In this document: in pieces, positions 17,375 through 26,195 of the stretch
Numbering within the stretch: the first letter of the stretch is position 1
Layout: every line of letters starts with the position of its first letter
NCBI GenBank assembly: GCA_937899415.1
Contig: CALBPI010000068.1
Span: 28,917 to 92,916 of the forward strand
Length of the DNA stretch: 64,000 bases
Origin: an uncultured Gammaproteobacteria bacterium
Lineage (GTDB): Bacteria > Pseudomonadota > Gammaproteobacteria > Steroidobacterales > Woeseiaceae
Direction: 5' to 3'
The notes under the pieces: generated by a model
Told to the model about the DNA's origin: nothing
The model's database searches: none
The model's input: only the letters and a program-made list of their open reading frames with translations
Translations under genes and position numbers: made by a program

Positions 17375-19354
17375 ATGATCGCCGAACTCGGGCAGATCGC
17401 CCTGATCATCGCACTCATCCTTGCTGTGCTGCAGGGCGTGTTGCCGCTCATTGGCGCGCAGCGCAACGACGCCGCCCTCATGGCCTTCGCGCGGCCCGCC
17501 GCGGTAGCGCAATTTGGCTTCATCGCCATCGCTTTCGGCATCCTCGTCAATGCGTTCGTACTCAACGATTTCTCGTTGACCTATGTCGCCAACAACTCCA
17601 ACAGTGAGCTGCCGACGATGTACCGCGTCGCCGCCGTGTGGGGAGCCCACGAGGGCTCCATGCTGTTGTGGGTGCTTATCCTGGCGACCTGGACGCTGGC
17701 CGTCGCCTGGCGCTCGCGCTCGCTGCCCGAGGACATGGTCGCGCGCGTGCTGGGCGTACTCGGGCTCATCAGTGTTGGCACGCTGGCCTTCATCCTCTTC
17801 ACGTCGAACCCGTTCTGGCGCTTGCAACCCGCGGCGCTCGACGGCGCCGATCTGAACCCGCTGTTGCAGGACCCAGCGCTCGTGATCCACCCGCCCATGC
17901 TTTACGTGGGCTACGTCGGTTTGTCGGTCGCGTTCGCGTTTGCCATTGCGGCCATGTTGTCAGGCCGGCTCGACCGGCAGTGGGCGCGCTGGACGCGGCC
18001 CTGGACCACGGCGGCCTGGGTGTTTCTGACGCTTGGCATCGCGCTCGGCAGCTGGTGGGCGTACTACGAGCTCGGCTGGGGCGGCTGGTGGTTCTGGGAC
18101 CCGGTCGAGAATGCCTCGTTTATGCCCTGGCTCGCGGCCACGGCACTGTTCCATTCGCTGGCCGTGACCGAAACGCGCGGGCTGTTCAAGAGCTGGACGC
18201 TGCTGCTCGCCATCATGGCGTTCTCTCTGAGCCTGCTGGGTACCTTCCTCGTGCGCTCGGGCATTCTTGTCTCCGTGCACGCGTTTGCGAGTGACCCTGC
18301 ACGCGGCTACTTCATTCTGGCGTTCCTGTTCGTGGTGATCGGTGTCGCGCTGGCGTTGTACGCCTGGCGCGCACCCGGGCTCGACACGGCGGGTGGTTTT
18401 CAGGCCAGCTCGCGCGAGACCTTCCTGCTCGTGAACAACGTGTTGCTCGTGGTCGCCGCGGCGCTCATTCTGATCGGCACGCTGTACCCACTATTCGTCG
18501 ATTATTTCGCCAACGCCAAGGTGTCCGTTGGTGCACCCGTCTTCGAACTCGCATTCGTGATTCCCATGTTGCCGCTTGTCGTGCTCATGGGTGTGGGCAT
18601 GCACGCGACCTGGCGCACGGGCAACCTGCGCGAGACGCTGGTGCGCTTCAAGTGGCACATTGGTGCTGCGCTCGCGATCGGCATCGCGTTGCCCGTGCTG
18701 GGATTCGGTGCACCCGGGCCGCTTACGGTCGTCGGCACGACGGCAGCCGTCTGGCTCATTCTCGCGTCGCTGGCCGAACCCGTGCAGGCCCTCACGGGCA
18801 AGAAGCGCGTGTCGGCCGCCCGCATGGGCATGCACGTCGCGCACCTCGGTGTGGGCGTGTTCACGCTGGGTGTCGCCATCGTCACCTCGTATGGCATTGA
18901 GGCCGATCGCTCGATCCGTCCCGGCGAAACGGTGGCCGTTGCCGGTCATGAATTCACGTTAAACCGTTTCGATGCCGTTACGGGCCCGAACTACGATGCC
19001 ATCCGTGGCACGGTCGCTGTGACACGCGAAGGCGATGCGGTGGCAACGCTTGCGCCAGAGAAGCGACGTTACCGCCAGCAGCAGAGCCCCATGACCGAGG
19101 CTGGCATTGACGCCTCTCTCGGCCGTGATCTCTTTGTGGCACTCGGTGATCCGCTCGGTGATAACGCCTGGTCGGTACGTATTCAGTACAAGCCCATGAT
19201 CCGGTTGATCTGGCTCGGTTGCATCATCATGGCGCTGGGCGGTCTGGTCGCCATGTCAGACCGTCGCTATCGCGTACGCGAATCGGCGACGGCCAAAGCG
19301 GGCGCTCGCGACGCGGCAGCTGCTGCGACGGCGCCGGCGCAGGAAGCAGGCTGA
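17375..19354 (+). CDS. ccmF: Cytochrome c haem lyase subunit CcmF
   Basis: The large subunit of the haem ligation complex that attaches haem to apocytochrome c CXXCH motifs. 659 residues with about 15 membrane segments, the usual length. The WWD domain reads G-W-G-G-W-W-F-W-D-P-V-E-N-A near 235, preceded by W-G-A-H-E-G-S-M-L-L-W; both are family hallmarks. The large periplasmic loop near the C-terminus precedes a final anchor and a low-complexity Ala-rich tail. Starts three bases after ccmE. Confidence 0.97.
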   Translation: MIAELGQIALIIALILAVLQGVLPLIGAQRNDAALMAFARPAAVAQFGFIAIAFGILVNAFVLNDFSLTYVANNSNSELPTMYRVAAVWGAHEGSMLLWVLILATWTLAVAWRSRSLPEDMVARVLGVLGLISVGTLAFILFTSNPFWRLQPAALDGADLNPLLQDPALVIHPPMLYVGYVGLSVAFAFAIAAMLSGRLDRQWARWTRPWTTAAWVFLTLGIALGSWWAYYELGWGGWWFWDPVENASFMPWLAATALFHSLAVTETRGLFKSWTLLLAIMAFSLSLLGTFLVRSGILVSVHAFASDPARGYFILAFLFVVIGVALALYAWRAPGLDTAGGFQASSRETFLLVNNVLLVVAAALILIGTLYPLFVDYFANAKVSVGAPVFELAFVIPMLPLVVLMGVGMHATWRTGNLRETLVRFKWHIGAALAIGIALPVLGFGAPGPLTVVGTTAAVWLILASLAEPVQALTGKKRVSAARMGMHVAHLGVGVFTLGVAIVTSYGIEADRSIRPGETVAVAGHEFTLNRFDAVTGPNYDAIRGTVAVTREGDAVATLAPEKRRYRQQQSPMTEAGIDASLGRDLFVALGDPLGDNAWSVRIQYKPMIRLIWLGCIIMALGGLVAMSDRRYRVRESATAKAGARDAAAAATAPAQEAG

Positions 19355-19355
19355 C

Positions 19356-19889
19356 ATGCGATTCGCGTTACCGCTGGCCGTGTTCATCGCGCTGGGCGCG
19401 CTGTTCGCGTTTAGTCTCACGCGCGACCCGACGCTGATCCCGTCGCCATTGCTCGATCAACCGCTACCAAGCTTCTCGCTGCCGGATCTTGCTGACCCTG
19501 AAGTAAACGTGACGGAGGCCGCACTCGCCGGAAATCCCGCGTTGCTCAACATTTGGGGCAGCTGGTGCGCGCAGTGTGGTACAGAACACGCATTTCTCAT
19601 GGAGCTGGCCCGCAACGGTGTGCCGATCGTCGGTCTGAACTGGAATGACGAACAAGACTCGGCCCGTGCCTGGCTTGAGCGCCTGGGTGACCCTTACGTC
19701 GTGACCGCTGTCGACGTGGAAGGCCGCGTGGCGATCGACCTGGGCGTGTACGGCGCACCCGAGACGTTTCTGGTCGATGGTGGCGGCACGATCATCTACA
19801 AGTACATCGGGCCGCTGACGCCCCAGGTATGGCGTGATGAGTTCATGCCGCGACTGGCCCAGCTCGACTCGGGAGGCGCCGGTGATTAG
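19356..19889 (+). CDS. ccmG: Thiol:disulphide interchange protein CcmG/DsbE
   Basis: A membrane-tethered periplasmic thioredoxin that reduces apocytochrome c or CcmH. 177 residues: N-terminal anchor (about 5-21), then a thioredoxin fold with W-C-A-Q-C (Cys71, Cys74) and a cis-proline region G-A-P-E-T-F. The CcmG-type G-L-N-W-N-D-E insert is present. The usual active site is W-C-x-x-C with Pro or Val-Pro between the cysteines; Ala-Gln here is a moderate variant. Its end overlaps ccmH by eight bases. Confidence 0.94.
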   Translation: MRFALPLAVFIALGALFAFSLTRDPTLIPSPLLDQPLPSFSLPDLADPEVNVTEAALAGNPALLNIWGSWCAQCGTEHAFLMELARNGVPIVGLNWNDEQDSARAWLERLGDPYVVTAVDVEGRVAIDLGVYGAPETFLVDGGGTIIYKYIGPLTPQVWRDEFMPRLAQLDSGGAGD

Positions 19890-20307
19890 TGCGTTGCTTC
19901 GCACAGGGCTCGTCGCGTTGTGTGTCCTGTTGTCGACATCGGCAGTCGCCATCGACACAGCGCGTGCTTTTGAGGACGACGCCATGCAGGCGCGCTACCA
20001 GCGACTCATCGCCGAGGTTCGCTGCCTGACCTGCCAGAACCAGTCCATCAAAGATTCCAACGCGCCGTTGGCGCGCGACCTGCGTGCTGTCGTGCGTGAG
20101 CAGATGGAAGCCGGCGCCACTGACGCCGAGATTTATGCGTTCCTGCAGGCTCGCTACGGCGACTTTGCGTTGTACAAGCCCCCGTTCTCGGCGAGGACCG
20201 CGCTGCTCTGGTTGTCACCCGTGGTGCTCTTGGCCCTGGGTGGCTTTGCCATCGTCCGAGTCGTGCGTCGCCGCGCGAGTATGGACATCGGAGTGGATGG
20301 GGCCTAA
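19882..20307 (+). CDS. ccmH: Cytochrome c maturation protein CcmH (CcmL type)
   Basis: A periplasmic thiol oxidoreductase component of the haem lyase. 141 residues: signal peptide to about 29, the R-C-L-T-C-Q-N-Q motif with Cys48 and Cys51, a three-helix bundle, and a C-terminal membrane anchor (about 105-128). GTG at 19882 is chosen because GGGAGG sits upstream and the frame before it lies inside ccmG. Directly followed by ccmI without a gap. Confidence 0.95.
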   Translation: MISALLRTGLVALCVLLSTSAVAIDTARAFEDDAMQARYQRLIAEVRCLTCQNQSIKDSNAPLARDLRAVVREQMEAGATDAEIYAFLQARYGDFALYKPPFSARTALLWLSPVVLLALGGFAIVRVVRRRASMDIGVDGA

Positions 20308-21312
20308 ATGGGCGCGAGCTTCTACGTCCTTGCCGCGGTCATGCTGCTCGCGGGGTTTCTGCTGGCTGGCTGGCCGTTGTTGCGTGAACGCCGTTTGGGC
20401 ATCGCAGCGTTGGTGGCCTTGGCCCTTGTCGGCGGTGGTGCCGCGTTGTACCCGATTGCGAGTAACTACCAGCCCCTGAGTGCGAACTATCTGGCGTTGC
20501 TCGACGCACAGGATGAAGCCGGCGTGCGCCGTGCTGCGGCGGCGTTGTCACAGGAGCTGATGTCCCGTCCCGACGACTTCCAGGGCTGGCGCCTGCTGGG
20601 ACGTGCAAGGCTCGAGATTAACGAGTATGCAGAGGCCGAGTCCGCACTGCGACAGGCATTGCGTGTGGCGCCCGGGCCCGATCCCGAGCTGCTGCTGTTG
20701 CTCGGGCAGGCGATCAGTTTTGGCGGTACCAACCGCATTTCACCCGAGGCGGCGAGCTTGTTTATCCAGGCCTACCAGATGGCGCCCAATGTCCCGGGTG
20801 CCATGTGGTATGCCGGGCTCGCCCATGCCTCGAGGGGCGAAAATCTCGCCGCTGCTGCGGCCTGGGAGGCGCTGCTTGCGCAATCACCGCCGCCCGAAGT
20901 GGCGTCGATCCTGCGCGAACAGATCGCGGTGCTGCGGGCGACGGCGCAGCCCGCCTCGGCCGATGCTTCGGCCCTCACTCTGGCCGTGCGTCTCGGCGAT
21001 ACGCCGCAAGCCGCCTGGCCCGCGGCGGCGCGCCTGTTCGTGTCGGTGCGTGATGCGGACCGTCCAGGACCACCACTCGCTGCCGCGCAGTACGCCCCCG
21101 ATGTCTTGCCCGTGACGGTCGCGCTTGGCGACGCGGATGCCATGATCGCAGGTCGCAACATCAGCTCCGCGACGCGCTACGAGATCGTCGCGCGCGTGTC
21201 GATGAACGGTGATCCCATCGGTGGCTCGGGTGACTGGGTGGGGCGCCTGAGTATCGATCGCGCCGAGGTCGACGGCCCCATCGAGCTTGTCATTGATACA
21301 GTGGCGCCATGA
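20308..21312 (+). CDS. ccmI: Cytochrome c maturation TPR protein CcmI
   Basis: Holds apocytochrome c for the haem lyase. 334 residues: two N-terminal membrane segments (about 4-22 and 30-50), a TPR region (about 65-210; W-R-L-L-G-R-A and A-E-S-A-L-R-Q-A-L text), and a C-terminal beta-rich periplasmic domain (about 220-334) of the CcmI/CycH type. ATG directly abuts the ccmH stop. The last four bases overlap the thioesterase gene. This completes a canonical ccmA-I operon. Confidence 0.9.
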   Translation: MGASFYVLAAVMLLAGFLLAGWPLLRERRLGIAALVALALVGGGAALYPIASNYQPLSANYLALLDAQDEAGVRRAAAALSQELMSRPDDFQGWRLLGRARLEINEYAEAESALRQALRVAPGPDPELLLLLGQAISFGGTNRISPEAASLFIQAYQMAPNVPGAMWYAGLAHASRGENLAAAAAWEALLAQSPPPEVASILREQIAVLRATAQPASADASALTLAVRLGDTPQAAWPAAARLFVSVRDADRPGPPLAAAQYAPDVLPVTVALGDADAMIAGRNISSATRYEIVARVSMNGDPIGGSGDWVGRLSIDRAEVDGPIELVIDTVAP

Positions 21313-21713
21313 CCACGTCGTTCGATATCGACGCCAACAACTGCTTCGCCTGCAGTTCAACCAATCCCATCGGGCTCAATATCCGTTTCAGCATGGAAGG
21401 CGCGCTGTGTGTCGCGAAGTTCACGCCCGGGCCCAATCACGTGGGCTACAACGATGTCGTGCATGGCGGCATCCTGTTTACGGCGCTCGATGACGTCATG
21501 GCGAACTGGCTGTTCCTGCAGGGCCGGCGCGCCTACACGGGCAAAGCCAGCATTCGCTACCGGCGCGAGGGTCGTGTGGGCGAGACCCTCAGGCTCGAGG
21601 GGGCCTGCGTGCGTGAGCGTCGGCGGCTTGTAGAGCTCACGGGGCGCGCGCTGGTTGCGGAGACAGGCGAAGTCGTTTGCGAGGCCGAAGGCACATTCAT
21701 GTTGACCGGCTAA
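21309..21713 (+). CDS. PaaI-type hotdog thioesterase
   Basis: A 134-residue acyl-CoA thioesterase-like protein. N-terminal C-F-A-C-S-S-T-N-P-I-G-L-N and the hotdog-fold motif D-V-V-H-G-G-I-L-F-T-A-L-D-D, with the H-G-G and Asp used in catalysis by the PaaI/4HBT family. The two N-terminal cysteines are common in a subgroup of these proteins. ATG overlaps the ccmI stop by four bases, so it is likely read through from the ccm operon; a functional link to cytochrome maturation is not established. Confidence 0.87.
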   Translation: MTTSFDIDANNCFACSSTNPIGLNIRFSMEGALCVAKFTPGPNHVGYNDVVHGGILFTALDDVMANWLFLQGRRAYTGKASIRYRREGRVGETLRLEGACVRERRRLVELTGRALVAETGEVVCEAEGTFMLTG

Positions 21714-21751
21714 TGCGCCGGTGCGATGTTGGCGTTCGTCATTCGTGGTGC

Positions 21752-21780
21752 TTGGCATTACTCCAGTTTTTACTTTAAAT
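21752..21780 (+). promoter_or_regulatory. Putative sigma-70 promoter of the amidohydrolase-tam operon
   Basis: TTGGCA at 21752-21757, a 17-base spacer and TTAAAT at 21775-21780, in an AT-rich patch that stands out in this GC-rich region. It lies 20 bases before the ATG at 21801, which has no clear ribosome site. Confidence 0.45.
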
Positions 21781-21800
21781 AAATGGCGTAAACCTTAGAT

Positions 21801-23174
21801 ATGATTAGTATAAATCGATCTGTTTTGGTGCTCGGATTGGCCCTGCTTGTCGGTTGCGGAGGCGACGATGACGCCGACACATCGAGCGAGGCTTTTGCCA
21901 GCACTTACGTTCCAGCGGCCGCTGATCCGGTGCTCATCGAAAACGCGACCGTTTTCACAGGCACGGGTGAGCGGCTGGACGATGCCGATGTGCTTCTCGT
22001 CGACGGTCGCATTGAGCAGGTGGGGCAAGACTTACGCGCCCCCCGCGACGCGACGGTCATCGACGCCACAGGGCGCTTTGTCACGCCGGGCATCATCGAC
22101 GTGCACTCGCACCTGGGCGTGTACGCTTCGCCCGGGGTGCAGGCGCACTCCGATGGCAACGAGGCCACGGGACCGAACACCGCGGAAGTCTGGGCTGAGC
22201 ACAGCGTCTGGCCGCAGGACCCCGGTTTCTCTGCGGCGCTGGCGGGTGGCGTCACGACAATGATGATTTTGCCTGGGTCGGCCAACCTATTCGGTGGCCG
22301 TGCAGTCACCGTCAAGAACGTGTTCGGACGCACCGTCATGGACATGAAATTTCCGGGCGCGCCCTACGGCCTCAAGATTGCCTGCGGTGAAAACCCCAAG
22401 CGGGTCTACGGCAGCCGCGGCCAGGCGCCATCAACCCGGATGGGCAACATCGCCGGATTCCGCAAGGCCTGGATTGAAGCCAGCGCGTACCGCGACAAGC
22501 TCGACGCAGCGGCGCGGGGCGAGGGCGAGGCACCAACGCGCGACCTTCGGCTCGAGACGCTCGCGGGTGCGCTCAATGGCGACATCCTCGTGCACAATCA
22601 CTGCTACCGTGCCGATGAGATGGCCGTCATGCTCGACCTGGGTCGCGAGTTCGGCTTCAAGATCACGGCCTTCCACCATGCAGTCGAGTCCTACAAGATT
22701 GCCGACCTGCTGGCCAAAGCCGACGCCTGCTCGGCGATGTGGGCCGACTGGTGGGGCTTCAAGATGGAGGCCTACGACGGCATCCGTGAAAACGTCGCCT
22801 TCGTTGACGCCGCGGGCGCCTGCGCTATCGTGCATTCCGACTCCGAAATCGGCATCCAGCGGCTTAACCAGGAAACCGCCAAAGCCGTGGCTGCTGGCCG
22901 GCGCGCGGGCCTTGAGATCAGCGACGGGCACGCGATGCGCTGGCTGACGATCAACGCGGCCAAGGCACTCGGCATCGAAGACGAGACGGGTTCACTCGAG
23001 CCCGGCAAGATGGCCGACGTGGTGCTCTGGGACCGCAATCCGCTCAGCGTGTACGCGCGCGCCGAGCAGGTCTGGATTGACGGCGTGCTCATGTATGACC
23101 GTAACGACCCGGGCAAGCAACCGGTCACCGACTTTGCGCTGGGGACTGTGAGCGCGGCGGGAGGTGTGCGGTGA
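21801..23174 (+). CDS. Amidohydrolase-family lipoprotein, metal site intact
   Basis: A 457-residue exported amidohydrolase. A lipoprotein signal with lipobox L-V-G-C puts the acylated cysteine at residue 19. The TIM-barrel metal ligands appear in order: H102-S-H104 in I-D-V-H-S-H-L-G, His265/His267 in L-V-H-N-H, His292/293 in A-F-H-H-A-V-E, and Asp347 in V-H-S-D. The layout is closest to imidazolonepropionase-like and related exported amidohydrolases, but the substrate is not predictable. Downstream the stop overlaps a paralogue that lacks these residues (23171-24472), so the two are probably made together. ATG at 21801 lacks a good ribosome site. Confidence 0.88.
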   Translation: MISINRSVLVLGLALLVGCGGDDDADTSSEAFASTYVPAAADPVLIENATVFTGTGERLDDADVLLVDGRIEQVGQDLRAPRDATVIDATGRFVTPGIIDVHSHLGVYASPGVQAHSDGNEATGPNTAEVWAEHSVWPQDPGFSAALAGGVTTMMILPGSANLFGGRAVTVKNVFGRTVMDMKFPGAPYGLKIACGENPKRVYGSRGQAPSTRMGNIAGFRKAWIEASAYRDKLDAAARGEGEAPTRDLRLETLAGALNGDILVHNHCYRADEMAVMLDLGREFGFKITAFHHAVESYKIADLLAKADACSAMWADWWGFKMEAYDGIRENVAFVDAAGACAIVHSDSEIGIQRLNQETAKAVAAGRRAGLEISDGHAMRWLTINAAKALGIEDETGSLEPGKMADVVLWDRNPLSVYARAEQVWIDGVLMYDRNDPGKQPVTDFALGTVSAAGGVR

Positions 23175-24472
23175 GCCGCCGGATCGCCATGGCGCTGGCG
23201 GCTGCCGCAACGCTTCTGATTGCACCGGTCCAGGCCGACGTCATTGCCATTTCGGGTGGCACCGTGCACACGCTGTCCGACACCGGCACGATCGAAGACG
23301 CCGTGATTCTTATCGAGGACGGCCAGATCACGCGCGTCGGACGGGGGCTTCGTATTCCGGACGCCGCGACTGTCATTGATGCGACCGGCAAGGTGGTGAC
23401 ACCCGGTCTGTTCGCCGCACACACGCAGTTGGGTCTCGTGGAGGTCAATGCCGTCAGCGATACCGTCGACGGTCAGCAGCGCGGCACCGAGTTCGGCGCG
23501 GCCTTCGAAGTGGCCGACGCTTACAACCCGGCTTCAACGCTGGTCGCCGTGTCTCGTGTTGAGGGCGTTACGCGCGCGGCCATCGTGCCGTCGCCGGGCT
23601 TCGCCTGGAACGGCACGCCCGGTGGTGTGGTGTCGGGTCAGGCGGCCGTCGTGCACCTGGGCGAGGGCGATGACTTTCTGGTTTTAAGAAAGGCCGCCGT
23701 CGTTGCCCACCTGGGCGCCAACGGGGGCGCGCTGGCGGGTGGCTCCCGCGCGGGTGCGCTATTGGCGCTGACCACCGCGTTCGAGGACGCCATCGACTAC
23801 GCCCGGTTCCGGGATGCCTACGACGCGGGTGCACGGCGTGCGTACAGCGTGAGCCGAGCCGATCTCGAGGCGCTGCAGTCGGTCCTGACGGGGGACACGC
23901 CCGTGTATCTGAGCGTGGATCGGGCCAGCGATATTCGCGTGGCCATCGACATGGCCGACCGCTTCGGGCTGAAACTCGTCATCGTGGGTGGCGCCGAGGC
24001 CTGGAAAGTTGCTGACCGCCTGGCCGCGAGCAATACGGCTGTGATCGTCTCACCGCTCAACAACCTGCCGGGCAGTTTCGACAGCCTTTCGTCGACGCTC
24101 GAGAATGCGCGCGCGCTGCAGGAGGCCGGTGTGCGTCTCGCGTTTGGCGATGGTGACACGCACAACGCGCGCAATCTGACCCAACTGGCCGGCAACGCCG
24201 TCGCCCACGGCTTGCCGTGGATCGACGGCCTGCGCGCGATTACGGCTACACCGGCCGACGTTTTGGGACTGGGCGACAAATTCGGGCGCCTGGCGCCCGG
24301 CATGGTGGCGGACGTGGTCGTTTGGGACGGCGACCCGCTGGAGTTGACGAGCTACCCGGTCGAGGTACTGATCGATGGCGCCGTCGTCGAAGGCGACAGC
24401 AGGCAAACGTTGCTCCGCGATCGTTACCGCGATCTCACGGACGCGCGACCGCCCGCTTACCGCAACCGCTAG
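23171..24472 (+). CDS. Amidohydrolase-like protein, metal ligands lost
   Basis: A 433-residue periplasmic paralogue of the preceding enzyme (signal peptide to about residue 22). The fold markers remain (V-V-T-P-G-L-F at 75-81; G-R-L-A-P-G-M-V-A-D-V-V near the end), but positions that carry histidines in the neighbour are changed: HxH becomes H84-T-Q86, the H-N-H site becomes S248-V-D250, and the H-H site becomes G273-G274; only Asp327/Asp329 remains. It is therefore probably inactive by itself and could be a structural partner. GTG start overlaps the upstream stop by four bases. Confidence 0.85.
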   Translation: MSRRIAMALAAAATLLIAPVQADVIAISGGTVHTLSDTGTIEDAVILIEDGQITRVGRGLRIPDAATVIDATGKVVTPGLFAAHTQLGLVEVNAVSDTVDGQQRGTEFGAAFEVADAYNPASTLVAVSRVEGVTRAAIVPSPGFAWNGTPGGVVSGQAAVVHLGEGDDFLVLRKAAVVAHLGANGGALAGGSRAGALLALTTAFEDAIDYARFRDAYDAGARRAYSVSRADLEALQSVLTGDTPVYLSVDRASDIRVAIDMADRFGLKLVIVGGAEAWKVADRLAASNTAVIVSPLNNLPGSFDSLSSTLENARALQEAGVRLAFGDGDTHNARNLTQLAGNAVAHGLPWIDGLRAITATPADVLGLGDKFGRLAPGMVADVVVWDGDPLELTSYPVEVLIDGAVVEGDSRQTLLRDRYRDLTDARPPAYRNR

Positions 24473-26195
24473 CACCTTCAATTACGGCATACGCCTCGCT
24501 GCGACACTGTTCCTGTCGCTGGCGGGCATCACCGCGCGCGCGGATGGGCTGGTGATCGAAGGCGTCGAGGGTGCACTGGCCGATAACGTTCGGGCCTACG
24601 TCGCTCTGGACAGCCAGCCTTGCGATGCACCGGAGTGGCAAATGCGGCGTCGATTCTCCGACGCGAATGCGCTCGCGCGAGACGCGCTGGCGGCCTTTGG
24701 CCACTACGCACCCGAGATCGATTCCAGCATCCGCTTCGGTGATGCGTGCTGGGACGCCACGCTGAGCATTACACCCGGGCCGCAAGTTCGTTACGAGCGG
24801 TTCGAGGTGAGGGTCGCGGGCGCTGCCGCGGATGATGCCCAGGTGAATGCGGTGGTGAAGGCGCGGCCCGAGGCGGGTGACACGCTGCACCACGGTCGCT
24901 ATGAGGCTTACAAGAACCGGCTAGGCCAGGTGCTCGCGGCGCGTGGCTACGCCGAGTGGCGATTTGATGCTGCGGGGGTTGATGTTGATGTCGCGCGCGG
25001 ACGGGCGGTGGGCGAGATTGCGATCGCGAGCGGCCCGCGGTATCGCTATGGCGAGATTCGCATTGAACAGGAGGCGTTCGAGCCGGGGCTTATCGAACGC
25101 TTTATCGACATTGAGCCCGGGCAACCGTTTTCACGGTCCGAACTCATTCGGCTTCAGGGTGACCTCACCTCGAGCGCCTTGTTTGACCAGGTGACCGTTG
25201 CGCCCGATTACGACGCCATGGCCGCGCAGGAGATTCCCGTCACGATTCGCCTCGTGCCTGGCGAGCGCATTGGCTACTTCGTCGGGGTTGGTGTATCGAC
25301 GGACCGCGGCCCGCGGTTGTCGGGCGGCTACCGCAACCGTCGCGTCAATTCACGCGGGCACCAGTTCACGGCTGAGGCCGAGGCGTCGCCCGTACTGTCG
25401 CGGCTCGAGGCGCGTTACCGGCAGCCGCTCAAAGATCCCCGGGTCGAGTGGCAGAGTTATCAGTTGCGCCTTGCCGACGAAGAAACGGATACCTCCGAAA
25501 GCACGACGGCCGAGCTTGGCGTCGAGCGTATTCGCAGCCTGGCCAATCGTTGGGTGTTGACTTACGGGCTGCAGCTCAGTCGCTCGGACTTCATTGTCGG
25601 CACCGTCGAAGACACGACAACACTTGTGATGCCTGTGGCAGGTCTGACGCGTCGCGTTGCCGACAGCGATACGAACCCGCGCTGGGGCACGAGCCTTGAA
25701 ATGCGTTTGCGCGGCGCGGGCACGGCGGTCGGTTCGTCAACGGACTTTCTTCAGGTGTATGCGCGCTACCGGCAACTGATTCCGATTGGCGAGCGCGGCA
25801 GGCTCGCCTTCCGCGGTGAACTGGGCACGACCTGGCGCAACGACTTCGAAGAGCTGCCGCCGCAAGTGCGGTTCTTTGCGGGTGGCGATACCAGCGTGCG
25901 CGGCTACGCGTATGAATCGCTGGGCCCAGTTGACGTTGAGGGTAATGTCATCGGTGGCGCGAGCCTGGTGACTGCCAGCCTTGAGTACGAGTACGCGTTG
26001 CGCGGGCGCTGGGGCGTCGCTGTGTTTGCCGACACGGGCAATGCGTTCAACGACCGCGACGTCGATGAACGTACGGGTGTCGGTTTTGGCGTCGTTTGGC
26101 GGTCACCCGTAGGCCCCTTGCGTGCCTATCTCGCGCACCCGCTCGATGACGATCAGACGGTGCGACTGCACGTGACTTTTGGTGCCGACCTGTGA
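24375..26195 (+). CDS. tamA: TamA (BamA-family outer membrane assembly protein), start uncertain
   Basis: The outer-membrane subunit of the TamAB translocation and assembly module, a BamA/Omp85 relative. After a signal peptide (R-L-A-A-T-L-F-L-S-L-A-G-I-T-A-R-A) come about three POTRA domains (to ~285), then a 16-strand beta barrel including G-G-D-T-S-V-R-G-Y, the conserved loop-6 V-R-G-Y motif, and a C-terminal F-G-A-D-L. Length is near the ~580 of known TamA. The only standard in-frame start near the signal peptide is ATG 24375, which overlaps the upstream gene by 98 bases and adds 40 odd residues; between 24378 and the signal peptide no ATG, GTG or TTG exists. Overlaps tamB by four bases. 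Confidence 0.88.
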   Translation: MAPSSKATAGKRCSAIVTAISRTRDRPLTATASTFNYGIRLAATLFLSLAGITARADGLVIEGVEGALADNVRAYVALDSQPCDAPEWQMRRRFSDANALARDALAAFGHYAPEIDSSIRFGDACWDATLSITPGPQVRYERFEVRVAGAAADDAQVNAVVKARPEAGDTLHHGRYEAYKNRLGQVLAARGYAEWRFDAAGVDVDVARGRAVGEIAIASGPRYRYGEIRIEQEAFEPGLIERFIDIEPGQPFSRSELIRLQGDLTSSALFDQVTVAPDYDAMAAQEIPVTIRLVPGERIGYFVGVGVSTDRGPRLSGGYRNRRVNSRGHQFTAEAEASPVLSRLEARYRQPLKDPRVEWQSYQLRLADEETDTSESTTAELGVERIRSLANRWVLTYGLQLSRSDFIVGTVEDTTTLVMPVAGLTRRVADSDTNPRWGTSLEMRLRGAGTAVGSSTDFLQVYARYRQLIPIGERGRLAFRGELGTTWRNDFEELPPQVRFFAGGDTSVRGYAYESLGPVDVEGNVIGGASLVTASLEYEYALRGRWGVAVFADTGNAFNDRDVDERTGVGFGVVWRSPVGPLRAYLAHPLDDDQTVRLHVTFGADL

